Source of the DNA: Chrysopilus asiliformis
Taxonomy: Eukaryota; Arthropoda; Insecta; Diptera; Rhagionidae
Direction of reading: 5' to 3'
Assembly: GCA_964034945.1 (NCBI GenBank)
Contig: OZ035961.1
Location: 94,622,991-94,686,990, forward strand
Length of the DNA: 64,000 nt
Shown: positions 51,049 through 63,181 of the stretch, piece after piece
Position numbering within the stretch: the stretch's first letter is position 1
Layout: every line of letters begins with the position of its first letter
The notes under the pieces: generated by a model
What the model saw: only the letters and a program-made list of their open reading frames with translations
Told to the model about the DNA's origin: nothing
The model's database searches: none
Program-made: the position numbers and the translations under genes

Positions 51049-51219
51049 GGTCTAATGCAGGTCTTATGCAGGTCTTATGCAGGTCTTATGCAGGTCTTAT
51101 ACAGGTCTTATGCAGGTCTTATGCAAGTCTTATGCAGGTCTTATGCAGGTCTTATGCAGGTCTTATGCAGGTCTTATGCAGGTCTTATGCAGGTCTTATG
51201 CAGGTGTTATGCAGGTCTT
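51049..51219 (+). repeat. 11-bp minisatellite (GGTCTTATGCA)n
   Basis: About 15.5 head-to-tail copies with only a few changes. It reads through all three + frames as related Gln-Val-Leu-Cys-Arg-Ser peptides because 11 is not a multiple of 3. Not a gene. Confidence 0.95.
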
Positions 51220-51224
51220 TTATT

Positions 51225-51960
51225 TTCTTGCCAAACGCACGCCAATCGCGGCGAACACGAGAGTTTAGATGTCGCATTCGCCTTGATCTGCTGAGATTTG
51301 CCTAGGTTTGGCTACATTTGGAATGTGCCAATCGTTCTGAGTTATGCTACATTTACACGAATGACAAATTTGTCATTTTTTTCTTGTCATTATGTTAATT
51401 CCCGTGTAAATGGCATAATTTTTGTAATTTTTTCTATCAGAAAATGTCAATCTCTCATAAAAGAATGAACTTGTCCATTCTTTTATGCCAGATTGTCATT
51501 CGTACAAACGCAATATTAGTTATGACAAAAGTTGAATACTAAAGTTGTCATAACTAATATTGCGTTTGCACGAATGACAATCTGGCATAAAAGAATGGAC
51601 AAGTTCATTCTTTTATGAGAGATTGACATTTTCTGACAGAAAAAATTACAAAAATTATGCCATTTACACGGGAATTAACATAATGACAAGAAAAAAATGA
51701 CAAATTTGTCATTCGTGTAAATGTAGCATTAGATTTAGTGGCGAAAATATCTAATTGTAGTGCGAGTTTATTAAGCAAATTTTTGGATTTTTGTCTTGTG
51801 ATGTAGAAAAAAACTAAAGCAGTGGCACTAATTTTACTATGCGAATGTTGGCGAGGAAGTGGGGGTAGTTTGGAGACTACTGTTCGCCTATATCGGCCGA
51901 ACTACTCGTTAAAGTTTGATTTGCCTATATTCGGCGAAAGAGCCGTCTTTTAGAGACTCG
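51225..51960. mobile_element. Family I-related element split by a palindromic MITE
   Basis: TTGCCAAACGCACGCCAATC, GCATTCGCCTTGATCTG and, after the insertion, GCGAATGTTGGCGAGGAAG resemble the ATTCGCC-rich family at 45969. Boundaries are approximate. Confidence 0.35.
51345..51728. mobile_element. 384-bp palindromic MITE, TTA duplication
   Basis: Almost the whole element is one inverted repeat: arms of about 185 bp from TGCTACATTTACACGAATGA to AACTAATATTGCGTTTG, with a short spacer near 51530-51545. Direct TTA on both sides (51342-51344, 51729-51731) fits PIF/Harbinger-type integration. Confidence 0.85.
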
Positions 51961-52420
51961 AAATGCAGTACATAATCTAAAAAAAAGTATATATCCTAAT
52001 ACATAATCTAGAAAAAATCGTGAGGAGAATATTTTCTAAAATTGGAGAATATTATTCTCCCATATTACAATTTTTACAGGAAAGGATTGACTAAATTTCT
52101 TCATACTTTGTCCATGCAAAACTGCTTCCAACGAGAATCACACGATTATGGTGTGATTCAGGAGATACTAGAAGAGGGCGTATCTTGAATTTCTTAGCAA
52201 AAATGACTTTCTCGGGGAAAAGCTGAAAATAGTAACCAGATGGGCAGCTAAAAACGGTAGCAATACCAAAATTAGGATTGAATAGGTAGCGATCAAAGTA
52301 TTCTTAAAAAAGAAATAATTCTGTACGTGTGCAAATTTTTATAAAAAATATGCTGAGGCGTTGTCGAACGGCGACCAACTAAAAATCTTGAAAATAAAGG
52401 CTCGTTTACATGAAACACCG

Positions 52421-52962
52421 TTTTTATACCCGTATGGTGAAACCAAAGGGTATATTAACTTTGCCTTACCGTTTGTAACGCCAAGATCCCGTCATCGCAC
52501 AAAAAAAATGAATTACACCAGTGTGTTTAGAATGATAAAAAAAAGTTGAATTTAGCATGTCCGTCCGTCTGTCTGTCTGTCCGTCCGTCTGTCTGTGGCG
52601 CGGATTGCGGGCGCACGGATTGAGCTAGAGACTTGAAATTTTCCGCAGAATCGTTTTTCGTAAAATGCGAGGCTAAGTTCGTTAATGGGCAAAAATAGAC
52701 CATACAAACGAAAACGGTTTTTGTGAATATCTCGAAAACGGTGCATCTTATCAAAAAAGTGCAAGAACAAAAGTTATTTAGGATATGATTCTACATAAAA
52801 CTCCCATACATCAAAATCCGATTGGAATAAATTTTAAAAAATCTTATTGGAAAGTTTGACTTCAAAGTGGAATTTTGGTATAACTGTTCGAATTTTGATA
52901 CGATATCACCATACGGGTTCCAATGATTGCCAGATTGGCAATTATAGCTTTTGTTATGTTTA
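52421..52962 (+). mobile_element. DINE-like family A copy, full length
   Basis: TTTTTATACCCGTATGGTGA start, ATGAATTACACCAGTGTGTT block, GTCCGTCCGTCTGTCTGTCT tract, GAGCTAGAGACTTGAAATTT block, and stem-loop end. Confidence 0.85.
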
Positions 52963-54354
52963 AACTCTAAATTCTACGAAACGGATTAAAAATACATCAC
53001 ATTAAGGTGTACCTCAAGAGTTTCGACAGTTTTAATGAATTCATTTTTAAACTGCCCTTAAAATGTTTTGTATTCGTGTTTTTCTGAAGCATAAATTTGT
53101 TTGACATAAATCTGCGATTTTTTCTGTTGGAAATTACCAAATACTTTTAAGGTATTAATTCAATAGCAATCAATGCCCTCCGTTTTAAATACGTAAGATG
53201 GCTTTGACAGATACTCTTTTTATGTGCGTTAAAAAGTGAACATCTTAAAAAATTCCTGAATGGATATTATGCAAATAAAATTGTATCTCCATAAAATCCT
53301 AAACGTTTGACTTATTCTTCCTTGAAATGTTTGTTGCTCTTTGCTACTGATGTTTTGCTGCCATCACCATCGAAAAAAAAATCCCACCAGATGTTTACGT
53401 ACAACGAAGAAAATTCACCCTGATCCCAATAGATGGCAACAAACATTGGGAATCCGTGTCGAAGTCACTACATTTCATAACATGGAAACTTGTGGGAAAC
53501 CTTCGAAGAATTTTGCATCCATTTCTATGGCAGCGTCAAGTTGAATGAAATAAAAAAATAAATAAATTTAAAAAAAAGTGGAAAAAAAATCCTTGCTATT
53601 TTTTTGATTGTATTGGAAACATTGGAAAATTTGTGGAAATACTTGTTTGACATTGGCAAAAGGCTATCACCGCTCTGGCAAGTGTCATGAACTTTAACTG
53701 GCTTGGAAAGGTGGTGGCACACGCTCCAGAATAAAGCAAGCCAAGGAAGTTAAGGAGCCAAACAATTTAACAACAGAAAAAAAGTCATTTATATACCGTC
53801 CGTGGTCCTTTATTTCTGTTTGATTCCTTGAAAAAAAAATCGACATCACTGGGGCTCTCCTTCGACATCCTGTTTCAAGCCAACTTCTATAGCCTATGAT
53901 ATTGACTGGGCTGTACTGTGATGTGCTTTTCATTCAACGGCGACAGTGAGCTTCTGGAATTGCTCCTATTTTGTTTCTTTTTCTCGGTCCTTAAACTCGA
54001 TGTGTGTTGGAAGCTTCACTTTGATCTCTTCCCTCTAATAATACCCGAGTATTAGGTTTTTGGCGAATGTGAGCATTAATACGACTTTGGCTTCATATAA
54101 TTGCTAAGTATATGTTTGGTACATTATGTCATTTGACATCAAAGTGGAGAGTATCTTTATAAGGATTCATTCGATCCCCGCCCATTACACACGAATAGAC
54201 ACATACACATTATATTTGTCATCATCATCATCACAATTCCAAGTATATCAACATCTTCATCATCATCATTACCGTGATTATTCCAAGCAACACAATATGC
54301 TACGATTTCATAATAAAAAAAAACTGAAAGATTTTGGCAAAATGAATATTTTTC

Positions 54355-54740
54355 TGCCTATAAATATTTTAGACTCTTGGCGAATGTACGCGAATCACGA
54401 CGAACGCTAGAGTGCGGACTCGATTTGATGTAATTCGCCTTAGTTGGACTGAGTTCAACTTGAGGACGAACTTAAGCAAACCAAGTCAAGCGAATGTACC
54501 AAGTTGTCTCGCCTTTGTTAACACCCTTCCCCTAATTGAGTTCAGTTCTTTGTTTGCCCTCGTGGTGAAAACATCTAATTGGATTTCGCGACGATCGAGT
54601 ATTCAAATGTAAAATATTCTCATATTTTGGAATTTTAAGTAAATATAATTGAGTGATGGGCTTATGCAAATCTACTCAACGGCTGAGGTACTCGGCGAAT
54701 GTTGTCAAAAAAGTGGATAGCAGAATCGCTCGCCAAACAT
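54355..54740. repeat. Family I-related, ATTCGCC-rich fragment
   Basis: GACTCTTGGCGAATGTACGC, GTAATTCGCCTTAGTTGG and CTCGGCGAATGTTGTC match the family at 45969 and 13590 loosely. Confidence 0.35.
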
Positions 54741-54757
54741 TGATGCGTGTACATTCG

Positions 54758-55350
54758 TAAAGACAAGGGGCGAAAGTCAACGATTTCAAGAGTGTGAAGT
54801 TAGCTGCACGAGCGACGCGAGGGCAGATATCACACGAGTGAAATCGTTGACTAGCTCCGAGTTGCGTATACAATTTTTCATAACAAATTCATTGAAAATA
54901 TGATTTGAGATGCCATTTAAAAGCGATTTTTCTATTGGTGAGTAACGCAAAAGGGGGTTTGGGGGGCAGAGCCCTCCATACGGGGTCCAGAGGCGGAGCA
55001 GAAATAAATATTTGAAAGAAACAAAACAACTATATTCTATAAATTCGTTTTATTACTAAGAAATGTTGGTCAAAACAGATTTTAATTTTTAAATTTCTTT
55101 CCTCTGAAATAAAAAATCAACATAACAAAAAATGGAAATCGGCAATGCTGCTCAACTAAATCACACTTCGCTCGTGCAGCTAACTTCACTCGTTCAGTTT
55201 CATTCATAAATTTTTGGTTAGAAGCATATATGGCTGTACTGCTTACTCTAGTGTTTTCTGCCTATGCAGTTTGTCTTCTGTATTCTGTGGTACGAGAAAC
55301 ACGTCGTGAAAACATACTTTCGGCCAGCTGATCGCACTTTCGCCCCTAGG
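54758..55350. mobile_element. Possible inverted-repeat element (GGGGCGAAAGT ends)
   Basis: AAGGGGCGAAAGT near 54758 is inverted as ACTTTCGCCCCT near 55336, and GTGAAGTTAGCTGCACGAGC inside is inverted near 55168-55188. Ends and target site are not clear. Confidence 0.35.
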
Positions 55351-55794
55351 GCCGAAAATGCAACTTTCGACCCGCTACGGAGGCATCGAAAGGCATATTT
55401 TCAATGCATGTGTTATGAAAAGAGTGTATTTCAGGTACAGGGGTGGCTTTATGTAAATTATTTTCGATCAACTGACTACTCGAAGGAAATCTTTAGACTA
55501 CCAAAAGTTATTCAGCAACCCCAAATTACCCAGAAAATATTCTTATATCGAGTAAGATAGAATCAGTGTCGGCTTGTGTAATAATTTTTGGTCGACTAAA
55601 GATTTCTGAAAAAGAGTTGATTGAAGCTATCCCAGCTTTCAGTATGACAAGTCCAAATATTTTTAAAACCCTGAGTTGTCTGTCAAATATTAAATTATTT
55701 CTTAATCTTCAATCGGGCGACATGTTTAGATTGTCTAGCCTTTTTCTAAAAACGATCGAGTTCATATGCCGCGTATACACCGTAATACGTAAAG

Positions 55795-55870
55795 ACGTCC
55801 CCAAAGTTTTATTTATGTTTATTATGAACAGTTCGTAAAGACGTCCCCACAGTTTTATTTATGTTTATTG
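55795..55870 (+). repeat. Short tandem duplication
   Basis: CGTAAAGACGTCCCC(A)A(A/C)AGTTTTATTTATG occurs twice, about 50 bp apart, with one difference. Confidence 0.8.
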
Positions 55871-58111
55871 ATCCTCCTCCTGACCCCCATTGCCCTGCTT
55901 ACCCCTTCCCCCCTCTAGTTTTTAATAGATATTATTGTGCGTGTTTAACAGTGAACGTGATCGCTAATTGATAATGAACGTGATCATTTAATCACGTAAA
56001 TTAGTTGAATTTAACAACAAAAAATTTGAGGAAAAGAATAATCACGTTATCCTTACATTACCTAATCTTATCCTTACAAGGACGAAGTTGTGAAAATACC
56101 ATCGGATAAGTGGGTCAAAATTAGATTGCAAAATTTGACCGTGACAGACAGATACGAAGGCAAGCTAAATAAAAACTGTTAAAAAATCATTCTATCAACA
56201 CACTTGCAATTTGCTACTTGCGTATCGTTATCTTAATTCAGGATATAAGCTAATGGCGCCTCCACTGACATCCTCACCCATTTCTGTCCATTTTTTCGGA
56301 AACGATGGAGCTTCAACTTTTGACATACACACCAAAGATTGTGTCATTTCATTCTTAAAGCCAAACAAGTTAATTTGGGGTAAAGTCTAATTCGGTTTAA
56401 AATATGTTGCCAAGGATACTCTCCGAATTGGATATGTATAAAATTGTGGAGATGAAGTGAAGAATTTTATTTTTTCTTGTTCAATCTTTCTTTTTTCTCT
56501 CAACTTTACTTCCTTACTTGCCCTGAAATTGATGTTTTTTTTTTCTATTGCTCTTCGCTTTTTTTTTCTTGATTTTATTTTTATTTCAAAATGGAATCAT
56601 GTTCAAAAGACTTTTGTAGATTCCATTTCGAGGCCTCCAAAACGAAATATATTTACGTTTAAAATTCTTGTTTATTTCTCATTATTACGCTCAACTGAAA
56701 TATTTTTGGTAATTTAACATTTTCAGCTTGCTGAGGCTTTTTAATCTCAATATCATACCATAGGATAAAGTCATTCAAAGTTTTACCAAAGTAGAATATA
56801 ATTTAACGCAAAATAGGATATAATTTTAGTTTTGTGATATTTTTGATGTTTGCCAGTTATTCACATAGAAATGAATCTCTAAAAACAGAAATTAACTTAA
56901 TTAGGTTCATTAAGTTTATTTTCACTCAATTTTTTCAAGATCTTATAGAATTAGATTTAAATATAATATGGATAAACATGTACAATTTTCGTAAATAATT
57001 ATTTTACGTATAGGACAGCACTTGAAACAGCTTATAGCAAAATATAACTTTTTTTCACAAAATCTTGGAAAAAAAATCTTTGGATGTTTAGATTTATTTC
57101 AATGTTCCAACAATATTTTAGACTTTTCAAAAAAAAAAAAATCTGCAAAATTGTCCCAAATGTCCTTTAAAGTTAAAGTATTTTTAAAACATATGTTAAG
57201 AATGAACGTACAACCAACTTGTACAATCCGAAAAGGATTAAAAATTGCAAGGAATCATGAACATATAAAAAGAATCATGAAATTGTGTTTGGGGATGTTG
57301 AATGAATGGGCTTTTCTTCTTCCCTATGTGTTTCTGATCCGCTCAGCAAGTGTCCATTTCCCTTTTATGAAACTGCATTAGACAGTTAATCTTGTCCAGA
57401 TATAAAGAAAATCAACACCATTTCATACTTAAATTTATCCCAGCGATAAGATTTTGTGTTGCCTCTTCTACCGTACGTTTTTGTTGACATTTTCTTATGG
57501 GCATAAGGCAATGAATGACCATTTCGTCTCAAGGAAGCCATTTTTAAAACAAAGTTCTTTTATTTCCTTTTTTTTCTTAGATACGTCAACAGAAATATGC
57601 TTTTACGGCATGCTGATATTTCGACAGCGCAATTACTCCCTACAGCGTTCGATTTATATTGGTTAGCTAAATCTATGCAGCATACACCCTCTTCAACATT
57701 TTTTTCTTATGTATAAAATACAATAATAAAATCTATACTTTTGTAATAAAATGAGTGCAAAGTATTGAGATATCTTCAAATCGAACAATATACAATTATT
57801 AAGGAAGGATTTTCCATTTCGCCTTCACTCATTTTCGGAAAGGCAGGAACATCCTGTTGTGAAAACGTTGAGTAATTTTCGATGTAAGAGATACGTCAAT
57901 AGATTTCAATGTAGCAATAGTAATAATAATAACAACAAAAATAAAACCATAGAATCTGTATATTCGCAAACGATTGTTTCTGTTTTCTTTAGGGCTGATT
58001 TTTTTCTTTGTCTGGAAGTTGTTTTTCACCGATTTAAATGTCAAACGGCTGTGCTGAAGGAATTCTGAATTGAAATTCCGATATGAAAATGAATTGAAGA
58101 AAATAAAAATA

Positions 58112-58286
58112 CAGTAGAATCCCGATAATTTGTATTTCAAGGGACCGTCGTAAAAATACGAAGTATCGGGATATTCGAATTAGCGGGGTATGAATTATCG
58201 GGTTTTTTTTTTCAAGGGACCAGCAAATTCATACGAATTTGCGGGATATTCGAATTAGCGGGGTATGAATTATCGGGATTCTACTG
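58112..58286. mobile_element. pogo/Tigger-like MITE, TA duplication
   Basis: 175 bp with inverted ends CAGTAGAATCCCGATAATT / AATTATCGGGATTCTACTG and TA on both sides (58110-58111, 58287-58288). The core holds a repeated GGGATATTCGAATTAGCGGG. Confidence 0.85.
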
Positions 58287-58294
58287 TATATCAT

Positions 58295-58525
58295 TATACC
58301 CGTATGGTGAAACCAAAGGGTATATTAAATTTGCCTTACCGTTTGTAACGCCAAGATCCCGTTATCACACACAAAAATGAATTACACCAGTGTGTTTAGA
58401 ATGATAAAAAAAATTTAATTTAGCATGTCTGTCCGTCCGTTTGTGGCGCAGATTGCGGGCGCAAGGATTGAGCTAGAGACATGAAATTTTACGCAGATTC
58501 GTTTTTCGTAAAATGCAAAATATGA
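58295..58525 (+). mobile_element. DINE-like family A copy, truncated
   Basis: TATACCCGTATGGTGAAACC through GAGCTAGAGACATGAAATTT and CGTTTTTCGTAAAATGCAAA, then it loses the family match. The GTCC tract is very short (GTCTGTCCGTCCGT). Confidence 0.75.
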
Positions 58526-59499
58526 ATTTTTTTTTTACAAAATCTGAAATGTCTCGATAACGGTAACAGATATCTTTGTCAGTCACTGTTAGAGAAAATT
58601 GGAAAAGTTTATCTTTCTGGTTTTCTGATTTTCAGAAATCAGACGAACAAGTTCATCTGTTGTTGAGGGGAATCACCTGCAGATCGAAAATCGGTTGGGA
58701 AAATTAGAACTTTTTAGAACTGCAGAAGACTGCAAAATTTGTAGCATGATTGTTTTCTCTCTTACTGCCCAGGCTGTCTTTGCATAAGTGCAATCCATAC
58801 TTTTAACAAATGAAAACATAAGAATAGCTACAATTGCCAAGGCCAATCGTCAAATACTCTATATGATGACAAACAAAATATTTATTTAAAAAAATCCATT
58901 TATATAGAAGAGGGGGAAAGGAGTGGTCCGATTCAATTTTGATGTATCGAACGGTTGTGTAAAATCATATTCTAAACACATTTCATGTTTATACATTTTT
59001 CAACACGATTAACCGCTTTCGAGAAAATAGAAAAAAAGTATTCAGTTTGTATACGGGAGGCGGGATTGAGTGGTTCGGTTGGATTTTGATGTATTGATGA
59101 GTTATGTAAAATCCTGTTGTAAAGAAATTTTACCTCTATAAATTTATCAATATGACTCACTTGTTTTCATATTTCTGTGGTCACAAGGAAAAACTGCTTA
59201 AGTCGAAAAAGCGTGTTTTGAGTAATTTGGGTTTAAAGTTTTGATTATTTTTTTTTTTGCAAGCAAAACTGACTTAGGTTATATGGTTTTTGCTCTACCA
59301 TTCCTCAGAGGGGTACAGCATGAAAACCAAATTTTGACAGAATATAGAACTGAATATGGAGAATTCAAATATTCACCAACCCTTAAAACTACATAACTCG
59401 ACTTAAGCGGTTTTTCCTTGTGACCACAGATTTATCAATATGAACTGTTTCGCTTGTATGGGGGAGGGGGAAAGGCTCTAATTTTGTTGGTTTAAGAAC

Positions 59500-60080
59500 C
59501 TGGCTTAGCCGTTTACGAGAAGCACAACTATACAAAATTTCAAGTCTCTAGCTCAATCCTTTCGAAAGTTATGGTGTTCAATGACGAATGGACAGGCGAA
59601 CGGAAATGCGGAAGTCAAAATCTTTTGTCATCCCTAAAGCGGCCCACACACTAAGAGGATAAACGACACGCCATGAGGACACAATTTTGAGTTGTCGTGT
59701 AACCTCACAGTCTGTGGGCAATGAGAGAGTACAATCAAAGCTTGAACGCCAAGTTTGTATCGTTCCACGGCCGCCTGAACTCGTCGCGATTCACGACAAT
59801 CTTGTCGGGTTGCTGCGGTAGCGCTTGCGCTCTCCCGATGTAGACTGCTAGAAACTGATGGAAATGAATGTGTGTGGGGACTTCACGATACAATGTTTTT
59901 CGTGTTGTCTTTCCTTGAGGATTAATGAGTCATAAGATTGTCGTGAATCGTGTCTAGTGTGTGGCCCGCTTAACACCCTGGTGTAATTCATTTTTGTGTG
60001 CGATGATTGGTTCGATGCGTTACAAACGGTATACTAAATCTAATATACTCCTATATGATATATCGTATAGAGTATAAAAA
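59500..60080 (-). mobile_element. DINE/Helentron-like family D copy, split by a MITE
   Basis: The minus strand starts TTTTTATACTCTATACGATA, passes AAAAATGAATTACACCAGGG and, after the inserted MITE, AAAGATTTTGACTTCCGCAT, CTTTCGAAAGGATTGAGCTA and GAGACTTGAAATTTTG. The TATACTC start with a nearby inverted partner (GAGTATATTAG) mirrors DINE-1 architecture. Confidence 0.65.
59638..59970. mobile_element. PIF/Harbinger-like MITE (AGCGGCCCACACACTA ends)
   Basis: Ends AGCGGCCCACACACTA and TAGTGTGTGGCCCGCT are inverted, with TAA on both sides (59635-59637, 59971-59973). The related empty site at 8455-8475 (reversed CCTAACACCCTGG) confirms the insertion point and the duplicated TAA. Confidence 0.85.
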
Positions 60081-62286
60081 TCGGCTGTATGGAGATTACG
60101 CTTAAGGGGTTGGTTTGTACAAGAATTTCATATTTTTATATAAGATAATATTTTATATGTCGGGTTATGGTGTAAATTGCGCAAGAGCGTAGATTTTGTA
60201 TAGGAAAGTCATGATCTGATATTTTTAATTTCTTCCTGTTTTTGTTGAATTTTAGGTTTAGATTTTATATTTTTTCCAAAAGTGATACATTTTATTGGCA
60301 AATTTTTAAAGATCCAAAATGTTGAGAATAGATTTTACATCAATTTTTCATGCGGATTCGAACATATGGAATTCTAACACGTGCTTCTTTTCCTATTTTT
60401 GCTCAAAAATATCTTCTCCTCCTAGTACGCCAGGTAGTAAAAAACGCAACCACCAAAATAAATGTATGAGTTTGTTCTATTTTAGAAAATCTAAACTAAT
60501 TTATCGATAAAATCCGACATTATTTTCCATTTTATTTAATACATCATCTGATTGTTGTGCATGTGGACTGTCTTGGGTGTACCTTGAACGGAACGACACT
60601 AATCCGTAATCCTAGTCAATAAGTTTTCATTATATGGTCACTTGACTAATTTAAATGCCATTATCAGTGACTACATGATTCCAGTTTTTCACTGTTGGCG
60701 GGTTTTTTTTTCGTGTTGTAAAAATCAGGGGGAGAAAAAATTTTAATCCGAGTAAATACCAGCCAAACAAAAAAAAAAAAATATGTTTAACGTAAAAGAA
60801 AAATTAAAAAAAGACACAACGCCAACAACCAAGAATTTGATGATCCCTTTTTTCATAACACGGCATGGAAAAGCATAGTATATGGCATAGGAAAATATAG
60901 TACAGCATAATTGAGCATTGAACATCGCACGTACTTTGTATATCCTGTATAGTGGATGTCAGCAAAGCTTTCCGTTTCTATCATTTCGGCTCATTCTATC
61001 AGTATTAGTGACTGCCTTATTCTGACTTAAGTAAAATATAGACCAGCTTCACGTCATTCCCAGGGAGCATAAACTTAATTAAGCTGCTCTGAGTGTGCCG
61101 ACGACTACTTCTGTCTGCAAACATATTAGGGCGCACCCCGTGTGTTTTACGAATTGGTAGTATATTCCTTATTCCTGTACTTTTATAAATATAGAATGAT
61201 CCCATAAACGTATACTTTACAGTTAGAAGTCTATAGTAGTGACGAACAGCGTAGATTGGGTAAAAGTTAAACACAAAATGGAAAGAAGATGGTGGTTTTT
61301 GGCTATAAGTTCCAAATCGCTTTATTGTCAGAGGCTTCGGTTCCCTTGATTCAACACTATAATTCACACTGATAGCCCAGGACTCCGACGTAATTAATTT
61401 TTTGAGTAAACACTCAATATCCCTTAATAACGTTCATTCCTTGTCGATCGTCAGTCGAACGCTGCTGCTTGCTGCTGTACTGTAGAAGAGTTGGACAAAG
61501 TAAACGTGTATGCATGCTTATTGGTAGGAAAAAACCCTCAAGTTATACCACCGATTAGGATAATATACGTTTATTTTATATATACAATCATATATACCTA
61601 TAGATAATTATTTGTTCTTTACAATGATCTTGTATATATCGACTTGCCGACATATATTTGTATTATATACTAAGCAAACAATAATGCGGTCCGTGTATAT
61701 TAAAGTCTTTGGTTTCCGTTCGTTTGATTGTCTTGAAAGGATTTTAAAGACCGTAGAGGAATTCTTAAAGGGATTACTAACAATAGTATCGCCTCAGTAT
61801 GTTTCATGGTAGCGAGTGTATTGTTAGTAATGGATTAAGGATTTTCCTGTCTTTATAAACTTGAAGTTACCAAACTCCTTACTGATCTGTTGCTGTTCTC
61901 TACATTCGATATCAAATTTTTTTTTATTATTAAATGACTAAAGGCTATTTTGTGTGTGTATATTTACAATCCTTTGTTACTAATGTAGCCAATATGAAAT
62001 ATCCTAATTAGCAAACATATGAGTAATTTGTGCATTTGGCATAATTCATCGTTTAAGTTATTAAGTTCATGAAACGATTCCATGTAAATTTTGATGTGCA
62101 TACATAAGCAGATATCTATAAAATACTTCACTTTAACCCTAATCAGCTCAAGCTAATTTTGTCCTTAATCCACGCAGGCGGTGACTCGCAGTCATCATGC
62201 CGGAAAAATAAAATAATTTAATAAAAAAATTTTTTGTAAGTTTGCAGTATTTATGTAATTCAGTTAATAATATTTATTTATATATA

Positions 62287-63181
62287 CCGTATGCGCCATA
62301 AAAATCTGGAATCTAGTACTGCAAGTATTTTCAAGGAGATAACGGTTGCTTATTAATTTGTACTACGTTTGAAAGGGTTTGTAAATACAACTTCGTACAT
62401 AATTGAGCCAAAAAATTAAATGTTTATAAATATAGCAACATGGGGGAGGCTCGAAAAGTGAAAATCATGAAGTTAGTCCACTCGCGGAAGTCCAATAAGG
62501 CGATTTCCAATGAATTGAACGTAACGTTGTCAACTGTTTATGCTATAAGAGCGACTTGTTTGGCCAGAGGAATAGTTAGGCCGCAACCTGGAAGCGGTAA
62601 ACCCATTTCAGTAAGGACTCCAGTGTTGATTAGGGCAATCAAAGGAAGGATCAGAAGGAATCCGATAAGGATATCTTGCAGAGTCATGTAAAACCATCCA
62701 TAGAGTCAACCTACGGTAATGATGTGTTTTACGTGTTTCAACAAGACGGGGCGCCGTGCCACACTGCCAGAAGTACCCAAATTTGGATAATTTAAAAAAC
62801 CAATAATTTAAAAAACTTCTGGTCTAAGGACATGTGGTCACCGAGCTCTCCAGATTTTAATCCCCTGGATTTTTTAATATGGGCATATGTTCAGGCTAAG
62901 ACTGGAGCTAAGGCTCACAGTAATGTGCAAGCCCTGAAGTCCACCATTACCATCGCATGGAACGACAAGTCGGAGTCTTATTTAATATTGACCTGCAAGA
63001 AGTACAGGCCCCGTTTGGAGGAGTTCGTAAATGCTGGAGGTAGACATTTTGAATAATTTTTTTTTGCTAGTATGTAAGATTTAGTTTAGAGCAAAACACA
63101 TTTTTTTTCGTTCAACTTCTGTGTTTTATTAAACGGTTTACAATTTAATATGAATTTTCCAGATTTTTATGACGCATACGG
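62287..63181 (+). mobile_element. Tc1/mariner-superfamily element, defective
   Basis: Inverted ends CCGTATGCGCCATAAAAATC and, reversed right, CCGTATGCGTCATAAAAATC, continuing TGGAA, with TA duplications at 62285-62286 and 63182-63183. It encloses a broken transposase gene at 62440-63056. Confidence 0.85.
62440..63056 (+). pseudogene. Broken Tc1/mariner-type transposase gene
   Basis: The first part (62440-62691) begins MGEARKVKIMKLVHSRKSNK with helix-turn-helix and the phrase TVYAIRATCLARG, then SVRTPVLIRAIKGRIRRNP. After a deletion, which removes the first catalytic Asp region, the sequence resumes at VFQQDGAPCHTARST (second Asp, codon 62745) and WSPSSPDFNPLDFLIW (third Asp, codon 62853), ending RPRLEEFVNAGGRHFE. 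A stop falls between the two catalytic motifs inside a 16-bp duplication (near 62786-62816). It is not functional. Confidence 0.8.

Noticed and set aside
51049..51305. Possible repeat protein (VLCRSYAGLMQ)n or a CRISPR-like array
   Set aside because: It is an 11-bp minisatellite without spacers, and the frames overlap in all three phases.
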